In this document: piece after piece, positions 22,128 through 27,067 of the stretch | Numbering within the stretch: the first letter of the stretch is position 1 | How the letters are laid out: each line of letters begins with the position of its first letter | Source of the DNA: UBA11524 sp964383815 | GTDB lineage: Bacteria; Bacillota; Clostridia; Christensenellales; Aristaeellaceae | DNA: 27,067 nucleotides | Assembly: GCA_964383815.1 (NCBI GenBank) | Contig: CAYLIC010000032.1 | Coordinates: 1 to 27,067 of the forward strand | Direction of reading: 5' to 3' | Notes under the pieces: generated by a model | The model's input: the letters and a program-made list of their open reading frames with translations, nothing else | Told to the model about the DNA's origin: nothing | The model's database searches: none | Made by a program: the position numbers and the translations under genes

Positions 22128-22303
22128 TGATCGGATAAGCGGTGGAGGCTGTCGAATGGGTTCGTATACCCCCGATTCATCCAAATGGTCATGTGTATCA
22201 TGCACCCTCCGTGCCAGAGGATAAAGCGACAGGAGCCGCCCGCTTTTTTCGCTTGCCCCTGTATGGAGGGTTTTTCTTATCCAAACAAGAAAGGAGCATA
22301 GCC
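22128..22303 (+). promoter_or_regulatory. Structured leader with terminator(s) before the DUF1538 gene
   Basis: ACCCTCC (22204-22210) pairs with GGAGGGT (22265-22271), followed by TTTTTC, enclosing ACAGG/CCTGT (22229-22233 and 22258-22262). A smaller alternative, AAAGCG/CGCTTT (22223-22228 and 22241-22246), is also followed by T residues. An upstream GGAGG (22144-22148) could pair with the same CCTCC (22206-22210) and break the terminator. That is the layout of an attenuator or riboswitch, but I do not recognise an aptamer class. It may instead, or also, end the preceding SDR operon, which has no other terminator. Confidence 0.5.
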
Positions 22304-23824
22304 TTGACCTCAAAGAAAATGTTTTTCGAAAAGTTCCGGGAGGCAACGGCATCGGTGCTGCCCATCACGCTGATTGTGGCGCTGATGTGCTTCACCTTTG
22401 TACCCGTGACCCCGGATCTTCTCCTGTCCTTCCTGATTGGTGCGGTGCTGCTGATTGTGGGCATGGGGCTGTTCACCATGGGCAGCGATGTGTCCATGTC
22501 CCAGATTGGCTCCCAGATGGGCGCCAAGCTCACCAAATCCCGCAACCTGCCGCTGATTCTGTCCGTCAGCTTTCTGCTGGGCGTTGCCATTACGGTGGCA
22601 GAGCCGGACCTGCAGGTGCTGGCAGCCAATGTACCCAACATCCACTCCACGGTGCTGATTGTGGTGGTTGCCGTGGGCGTGGGCCTTTTCCTGATGGTGA
22701 GCATGCTGCGCATCCTGTTCAAGGTGCCCATGAAGTGGCTGCTGTTGGGCCTGTACGCCCTGGTGTTTCTCCTGGCGACGCTGACCAACCCGGACTATCT
22801 TTCCGTGGCGTTTGATTCCGGCGGCGTGACCACCGGGCCCATGACGGTACCCTTCATCATGGCCCTGGGCGTGGGCGTTGCCTCCATCCGCAGCGATGCC
22901 AATGCGCAAACGGACTCCTTCGGCCTGGTGGCCCTGTGCTCCATTGGCCCCATTCTGGCGGTGCTGATCCTCAGCTTCATTTATCAGGATGTGCCGGAGA
23001 GCGCTGCCGCCTCTGTCATCAACACCTACGCCACCTCGGTGGACATGGGCCATGGGTACATCCGCGCCCTGCCGGAATACCTGGGCGAGGTGGTGATTGC
23101 GCTGCTGCCCATTGTGGTATTCTTCCTCATTTTCCAGTTCGTTTCCCTGAAGCTCAAGCGCCTGCCGCTGATGCGCATTCTCCTGGGCCTTTTGCTGACC
23201 TGCGCCGGGCTGGTGCTGTTCCTGACGGGGGTAAACGTGGGCTTCTCCTCCCTGGGGTTCATTCTGGGTGAGGAGCTGGCAGCCTCCCGGTGGAAATACA
23301 TGCTGATACCCATTGCCATGCTTATGGGCTGGTTCATCATCAATGCGGAGCCTGCTGTCCATGTGCTGAACAAGCAGGTGGAGGAGCTGAGCGCCGGCGC
23401 CATCTCCGCCAATGCAATGCACTACAGCCTGTCCATTGCCGTGTCCGCCGCCATGGGCCTTGCCATGCTGCGGGTGCTGACGGGCATGTCCATCATGTGG
23501 CTGCTGATTCCCGGCTACGCCATTGCGCTGCTGCTGGCCTTCTTTGTGCCGCCAACCTTTACTGCCATCGCGTTCGACTCCGGCGGTGTGGCCTCCGGCC
23601 CGCTGACGGCAACCTTCATGCTGCCCTTTGCCATGGGCGCCTGTGCTGCTGTGGGCGGCAATGTGATGACCGATGCCTTCGGCCTGGTGGCCCTGGTGGC
23701 TATGATGCCGCTGATTACCGTGCAGATTATGGGCCTGATTTACGTTCTGAAGGTGAAGGGCGAGAGCAGGCAGCCCGAGCTGGCCTATGGCGAAACCGAC
23801 GTGATTGAGCTGTGGGAGGTGTAA
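22304..23824 (+). CDS. DUF1538 two-repeat integral membrane protein
   Basis: 506 residues from TTG 22304 (AAGGAG seven bases upstream); longer in-frame readings run through the leader terminator. About twelve hydrophobic segments fall in two homologous halves. Each half has an AEP motif (VAEPDLQVL; NAEPAVHVL), an AFDSGGV-T/S-GP motif (VAFDSGGVTTGP; IAFDSGGVASGP) and a D-S/A-FGLVAL motif (TDSFGLVAL; TDAFGLVAL). This is the DUF1538 family, whose role is unknown to me; the repeated acidic and glycine-rich motifs suggest a transporter or channel. The next gene encodes a PII-like protein, which often controls membrane transporters by direct binding. Confidence 0.88.
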   Translation: MTSKKMFFEKFREATASVLPITLIVALMCFTFVPVTPDLLLSFLIGAVLLIVGMGLFTMGSDVSMSQIGSQMGAKLTKSRNLPLILSVSFLLGVAITVAEPDLQVLAANVPNIHSTVLIVVVAVGVGLFLMVSMLRILFKVPMKWLLLGLYALVFLLATLTNPDYLSVAFDSGGVTTGPMTVPFIMALGVGVASIRSDANAQTDSFGLVALCSIGPILAVLILSFIYQDVPESAAASVINTYATSVDMGHGYIRALPEYLGEVVIALLPIVVFFLIFQFVSLKLKRLPLMRILLGLLLTCAGLVLFLTGVNVGFSSLGFILGEELAASRWKYMLIPIAMLMGWFIINAEPAVHVLNKQVEELSAGAISANAMHYSLSIAVSAAMGLAMLRVLTGMSIMWLLIPGYAIALLLAFFVPPTFTAIAFDSGGVASGPLTATFMLPFAMGACAAVGGNVMTDAFGLVALVAMMPLITVQIMGLIYVLKVKGESRQPELAYGETDVIELWEV

Positions 23825-23825
23825 C

Positions 23826-24509
23826 ATGGAGCTGAACCTTGTCATGGCGATTGTGAACCGCGACCGCCGGGAAAACCTGGAGAATATCTGCCAGAGCCTG
23901 AAGCTGCCCATGACTGTTACCATGCTTTGCCAGGGCACAGCCACGGTGGATCACCTGTCCCTTTACGGCCTGGTGCCCACGGAAAAGGCCATGCTGTGCA
24001 CCGTGGCAGACGGGGAGCAGACCCAGCGGCTTATGCGTGCCGCCCGGCTGCGGATGTTTGTGGACATTCCCGGCAACGGCATTATGCTTTCTATCCCCAT
24101 CAAGAGCGTTGGAGGAGGACGAACCATGGCGTACCTGACGGAGAACAAGGCTCCCACCGGCGGCAAGCCGAAGATGGACTTTTCTCATGAATTGATTTAT
24201 GTGATTCTCAACGAGGGTCATTCCGATATGGTGATGCAGGCGGCCCGCTCTGCCGGAGCCACCGGCGGCACCGTGATGGTGGGCAAGGGCACCGGCAGCA
24301 AGGACAAGGGCAAGTTCCTCGGCATTTCCCTTGCCAGCGAGAAGGATGTGGTTTTCATCGTCAGCGAGGCGGAGAAGAAGTCCGCCATCATGAAGGCCAT
24401 TGTGGAGCAGGCCGGCCCGCAAACGGAGGCCGCCGCCATCTGCTTCTCCCTGCCTGTTTCCCAGGTGGAAGGCCTGCGGCGGGTGGAAGCCGAAGAAACC
24501 GAAGAATAA
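23826..24509 (+). CDS. Tandem PII-like (nitrogen regulatory protein-type) signalling protein
   Basis: 227 residues from ATG 23826 (GGGAGG six bases upstream, one base after the DUF1538 stop). It contains two PII/GlnB-like ferredoxin folds: residues 1-98, poorly conserved, and ~108-215, better conserved, with the PII-like AARSAGATGGTVMVGKGTG where GlnB proteins bind nucleotide. The first half lacks an obvious T-loop tyrosine region. The protein probably binds a nucleotide or small molecule and controls the DUF1538 protein, by analogy with AmtB-GlnK. A strong internal ribosome site precedes Met101, so a single-domain form may also be made. Confidence 0.85.
   Translation: MELNLVMAIVNRDRRENLENICQSLKLPMTVTMLCQGTATVDHLSLYGLVPTEKAMLCTVADGEQTQRLMRAARLRMFVDIPGNGIMLSIPIKSVGGGRTMAYLTENKAPTGGKPKMDFSHELIYVILNEGHSDMVMQAARSAGATGGTVMVGKGTGSKDKGKFLGISLASEKDVVFIVSEAEKKSAIMKAIVEQAGPQTEAAAICFSLPVSQVEGLRRVEAEETEE
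24111..24128 (+). promoter_or_regulatory. Internal ribosome binding site and in-frame start inside the PII-like gene
   Basis: GGAGGAGG (24111-24118) lies seven bases before an in-frame ATG (24126-24128, Met101), exactly at the boundary between the two PII-like domains. The sequence is written with GGA GGA GGA CGA codons, while most glycines in this gene use GGC. Confidence 0.5.
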
Positions 24510-24517
24510 TCAATCGA

Positions 24518-24551
24518 CCCCGGAGCCGCATGTTGGTTCTGGGGCCTTTTT
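24518..24551 (+). terminator. Terminator of the DUF1538-PII operon
   Basis: CCCCGGAGCC pairs with GGTTCTGGGG (10 bp with two G-U pairs), ending at 24544, then CC and TTTTT at 24547-24551. It begins nine bases after the PII-like stop codon. Confidence 0.85.
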
Positions 24552-24634
24552 GCACAAGGAAAACCATCCGCCCAAAAATATTTTGCCGGTGACATAAAAA
24601 ATGCTGTTTTCGGCTGGTACTTTCCAGGGGATTG

Positions 24635-24643
24635 TGGTATAAT
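24635..24643 (+). promoter_or_regulatory. Extended -10 promoter upstream of the RNase J leader
   Basis: TATAAT at 24638-24643 is preceded by TGG, giving the extended -10 form TGnTATAAT. No good -35 is visible, which extended -10 promoters can tolerate. The predicted transcript starts near 24650. Confidence 0.6.
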
Positions 24644-24649
24644 AACAAA

Positions 24650-24822
24650 ACGAAAGGCTTTGATGGGCTGGGAGCGGTGATGCGCCCGCCCGGAGCAACT
24701 GCGATCGGACGGATATGTCCCGGCTGACAGGGGCAGCGCTGCTCTGCGGCTGCAAAATTGCCGGGCTTTCAAAAACGGATGAATAGCGACAGGCGCGGCC
24801 TGCTGCTTCGTTTTGGTTTTTT
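24650..24822 (+). ncRNA. Candidate structured leader or small RNA ending in a terminator, before RNase J
   Basis: About 170 bases between the promoter and the gene contain no plausible ORF and many self-complementary G+C stretches. They end with AGCGACAGGC-GCG-GCCTGCTGCT (24785-24807), a stem with one mismatch, followed by TCGTTTTGGTTTTTTG. Termination there would give a free small RNA, and read-through would express RNase J. I do not recognise a T-box, a riboswitch class, 6S or SRP RNA in it. Confidence 0.45.
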
Positions 24823-24852
24823 GTTATCGCAATGATGGAAAGGAGGCTTCTT

Positions 24853-26529
24853 GTGAAAGCAAGAACGAACAACGGCGCGCCCAGCAAGCTGCGGATTGTT
24901 TCCCTGGGCGGCGTGGACGAGATTGGCAAAAACATGACCGTCTTCGAGTATGAGGACGACATTGTTGTCATCGACTGCGGCAGCATTTTCCCCAAGGAGG
25001 ATCTGCTGGGCGTTGACCTGGTGATTCCCGATGTAACCTACCTGGTGGAAAAGAAAAACAATGTCCGGGGTTACCTGTTTACCCACGGGCATGAGGATCA
25101 TATCGGCGCCACGCCCTACATTCTGCGGCAGGTGCCCGCACCCCTCTATGGCACCAAGCTGACCCTGGCCCTGGTGGACATTAAGCTGAAGGAGCACCGG
25201 GTGGGCAACATTCCCATGCGGGTTGTGGAGCCCAGGGACGAGGTGCAGCTGGGCAAGTTTACCGCCAGGTTCATCCATGTGAGTCACTCCATTGCCGGCG
25301 CCTGCGCCATTGCGCTGACCTGCCCTGCCGGTACGGTGGTGGTCACCGGCGACTTTAAGGTGGACTACACCCCCATCGATGGTCAGGTGACCGACCTGGC
25401 TACCTTTGCCGAGCTGGGTGAGAAGGGGGTGCTGGCCATGCTGTGCGAATCCACCAATGTGGAGCGCCCCGGTCACACCATGAGCGAGAAGAAGATTGGT
25501 ACCACCTTTGAGAAGATGTTCCGCGATGCGGAAGGCCGCGTGATTGTTGCCATGTTTGCCAGCAACATCCACCGCATGCAGATGGTGATTGACAGTGCCA
25601 TCAGCTATGGGCGCCGGGTGTGCTTCATTGGCCGCAGCATGGTGAACGTGAGCCGCGTTGCCATGCAGATTGGCGAATTGCACATCCCCGAGGAGTGCAT
25701 CATTGACCAGGACGACCTGGACCGCTATCCCGACCATGAGGTGCTGGTGATGACCACCGGCTCCCAGGGCGAGCCCATGGCAGGCCTGACCCGCATGGCC
25801 TATGCCGAGCACCGCAAGCTGCAAATCCGCCAGAGCGATATGGTGATTATCTCCGCCACGCCCATTCCCGGCAATGAAAAGTTCATTTCCCGGGTGATTA
25901 ACCAGCTGTACCGCTGCGGCGCCCAGGTGGTGTACGAGGCCATGGCGGAGGTGCACGTTTCCGGTCACGCCAGGCAGGAGGAGCTGAAGCTGATTCATGC
26001 CCTGGTGAAGCCCCAGTACTTCATTCCCGTTCACGGCGAATACCGCATGCTGTGGCAGCATGCCGAGCTGGCTGCCAGCATGGGCATGGACGATAAGAAC
26101 ATTGTCATCCCCGAGATTGGTCAGGTTATAGAAATGACCAAGGACAGCCTGGCCCTGGGCGAGCAGATTCCCACTGGCGGCGTGCTGGTGGATGGCCTGG
26201 GCATTGGCGATGTGGGCAATGTTGTCCTTCGTGACCGCAAGCACCTGAGCCAGGATGGTCTCATCATCGTCTGCATGGCGATTGACAGGGACGAAGCCAA
26301 GCTGATTTCCGGCCCGGATATTATCAGCCGCGGTTTCATCTATGTGCGGGAGAATGAGGACATCATCGAAAACACCCGTGATGTGGTGCGCCAGATTCTG
26401 ATGAGCAGCAACCTTTCCGGCGAGAACTGGGTTGCCATCAAGAACCGCATCAAGGACGAGCTGCACCGCTACATTTACGAGAAGATCAAGCGCAACCCCA
26501 TGATCCTCCCTATCATCCTGGACATTTGA
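24853..26529 (+). CDS. rnj: Ribonuclease J
   Basis: 558 residues from GTG 24853 (AGGAGG six bases upstream; an ATG seven codons earlier would overlap this site). It begins with basic residues, then LRIVSLGGVDEIGKNM. The metallo-beta-lactamase active site is THGHEDHIGA (H78, H80, D82, H83), with further ligands in HVSHSIAGACAI and in VTGDFKVDYTP. The beta-CASP segment (CESTNVERPGHTMSE, SNIHRMQMV) and PVHGEYRMLWQHAELA follow, then the C-terminal RNase J domain. It is a 5'-3' exonuclease and endonuclease in RNA turnover and processing, in the cytoplasm. Which of the J1/J2 paralogues it represents is not decided here. Confidence 0.96.
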   Translation: MKARTNNGAPSKLRIVSLGGVDEIGKNMTVFEYEDDIVVIDCGSIFPKEDLLGVDLVIPDVTYLVEKKNNVRGYLFTHGHEDHIGATPYILRQVPAPLYGTKLTLALVDIKLKEHRVGNIPMRVVEPRDEVQLGKFTARFIHVSHSIAGACAIALTCPAGTVVVTGDFKVDYTPIDGQVTDLATFAELGEKGVLAMLCESTNVERPGHTMSEKKIGTTFEKMFRDAEGRVIVAMFASNIHRMQMVIDSAISYGRRVCFIGRSMVNVSRVAMQIGELHIPEECIIDQDDLDRYPDHEVLVMTTGSQGEPMAGLTRMAYAEHRKLQIRQSDMVIISATPIPGNEKFISRVINQLYRCGAQVVYEAMAEVHVSGHARQEELKLIHALVKPQYFIPVHGEYRMLWQHAELAASMGMDDKNIVIPEIGQVIEMTKDSLALGEQIPTGGVLVDGLGIGDVGNVVLRDRKHLSQDGLIIVCMAIDRDEAKLISGPDIISRGFIYVRENEDIIENTRDVVRQILMSSNLSGENWVAIKNRIKDELHRYIYEKIKRNPMILPIILDI

Positions 26530-26537
26530 TTTTTACC

Positions 26538-26579
26538 GGAGGAGGCGACCCGGCGGGCTGCCTCCTCCTGAATGTTTTT
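26538..26579 (+). terminator. Hairpin after the RNase J gene, weak terminator
   Basis: GGAGGAGGC (26538-26546) and GCCTCCTCC (26560-26568) form a perfect 9-bp stem. TTTTT comes six bases later (26575-26579), so the T-run is displaced and termination may be partial, allowing expression of the next gene. Confidence 0.6.
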
Positions 26580-26637
26580 GGCTTTGCAAGAAAAGCATCA
26601 ACCCATCCGTTTACATGTTGAAAGGCAGGTAACAGCC

Positions 26638-26979
26638 ATGGAATACTCCGCCGCCCACCGCCTGGCAGCCGAGCTGCGCCAGAGCGAGGAATGCACCACC
26701 TATCACCGCCTGAAGGAGGAGGTTATGGGGGATGAAACCCAGGCCGCACTGATCAAGGAATATAAGAAGCTGCAGGTGCAGCTGCAGATGGCAGCCATGT
26801 CTGGCTCCCAGCCCGATGGCGAGGACATGCAGCGCTTTTCCGGCATATCCTCCCTGCTGTTCAGCAAGCCGGAGGTCAGCCAGTATCTCCTGGCGGAAAT
26901 GCGCCTCCAGCAGGCCCTGGCGGACATCTTCAAAATCATTACCGATGCCGCCGGCCTGGACATGGAGCTGCCTGTGTAA
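26638..26979 (+). CDS. YlbF/YmcA-family protein
   Basis: 113 residues from ATG 26638 (AAAGGCAGG upstream); an ATG 22 codons earlier lies just past the RNase J hairpin with no ribosome site. It is all helical: AAHRLAAELRQSEECTTYHR, EYKKLQVQLQMAAMSG, then LLFSKPEVSQYLLAEMRLQQ and ALADIFKII, the DUF964/YlbF pattern. In Bacillus such proteins form a complex that affects RNase Y and RNA processing, so its place next to RNase J is fitting. The relationship to RNase J itself is inference from position. Confidence 0.85.
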   Translation: MEYSAAHRLAAELRQSEECTTYHRLKEEVMGDETQAALIKEYKKLQVQLQMAAMSGSQPDGEDMQRFSGISSLLFSKPEVSQYLLAEMRLQQALADIFKIITDAAGLDMELPV

Positions 26980-26986
26980 GCCACGG

Positions 26987-27060
26987 CAGGGACGCTGTCC
27001 CTGACAATCCCGCCAGAGGCTCTGCCTCTGGACTTCGCTTAAGGGATTCCATCCCTTAAG
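26987..27060. repeat. Three consecutive hairpins, each with a 3-nt loop
   Basis: CAGGGAC-GCT-GTCCCTG (26987-27003), CCAGAGGC-TCT-GCCTCTGG (27013-27031) and CTTAAGGGAT-TCC-ATCCCTTAAG (27038-27060) follow the YlbF-family gene. GGGATTC (27043-27049) can alternatively pair with GAATCCC (27060-27066). It looks like a palindromic intergenic repeat element; the right end is cut by the window. Confidence 0.7.
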
Positions 27061-27067
27061 AATCCCG

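Noticed and set aside
22310..23944. Minus-strand open frame opposite the DUF1538 gene
   Set aside because: Gln/His/Gly-rich mirror sequence. The plus-strand reading is a coherent two-repeat membrane protein.
24650..24822. T-box or known riboswitch before RNase J
   Set aside because: I looked for the T-box antiterminator sequence (GGGTGG-ACCGCG) and for TPP, SAM, FMN, cobalamin, glycine and c-di-GMP core sequences and found none.
24769..26466. Long minus-strand open frame opposite RNase J
   Set aside because: Histidine- and asparagine-rich mirror translation of the RNase J codons, with no ribosome site and no recognisable domain.
1..27067. CRISPR arrays, tRNA/rRNA genes, insertion sequences, prophage genes
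   Set aside because: No regularly spaced repeats, tRNA-like cloverleaf cores, rRNA sequence, transposase or integrase reading was seen on either strand.

Overview
The window looks like a chromosome segment of an anaerobic, fermentative, Gram-positive Clostridia-type bacterium (Bacillota). The basis is ribonuclease J next to a YlbF-family protein, clostridial group B and group C [FeFe] hydrogenases, a clostridial fused AdhE with a Rex-like operator, strong AGGAGG ribosome sites and GTG/TTG starts. The signal peptide of the solute-binding protein (short, ending ...TLA/EE, no lipobox) resembles those I associate with uncultured gut or rumen Christensenellales, but this placement is only a guess.

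Left region (1-7.4 kb, visibly more A+T and more mixed third positions than the rest): the tail of an unknown gene and a terminator, a broken response-regulator relic, a two-component system on the minus strand (membrane histidine kinase plus NarL-type regulator), and a divergent plus-strand sugar operon (solute-binding protein, two permeases, cytoplasmic GH43-like glycosidase). No ATPase gene is present, so a shared MsmK-type ATPase elsewhere is likely. A roughly 550-base stretch without a convincing gene (7.34-7.90 kb) separates it from the next block.

Central region (7.9-17.6 kb, G+C-rich, minus strand): a six-gene unit read adhE > small APH-like kinase > thioredoxin-like [2Fe-2S] ferredoxin > HydS (group C, PAS-bearing, putative H2-sensing [FeFe] hydrogenase) > SpoIIE-type phosphatase > HydB (group B [FeFe] hydrogenase). 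A PNPOx-like flavoprotein lies downstream and a LysR gene upstream. A near-perfect Rex operator and two further palindromes lie in front of adhE. The layout suggests that NADH/NAD+ state (through Rex) and H2 or redox state (through HydS and a kinase/phosphatase pair) adjust ethanol and hydrogen production. It resembles the adhE-hydS-hydA2 region that I recall being described in Ruminococcus albus.

Right region (17.7-27 kb, plus strand): an operon of a signal-less GH9 glycoside hydrolase with two SDR dehydrogenases; a DUF1538 membrane protein with a terminator-bearing leader, followed by a tandem PII-like protein that contains an in-frame internal ribosome site; then RNase J behind a leader that ends in a terminator-like hairpin, and a YlbF-family gene. 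The window ends in three consecutive hairpins, each with a 3-nt loop. I saw no tRNA, rRNA, CRISPR array, insertion sequence or phage gene.
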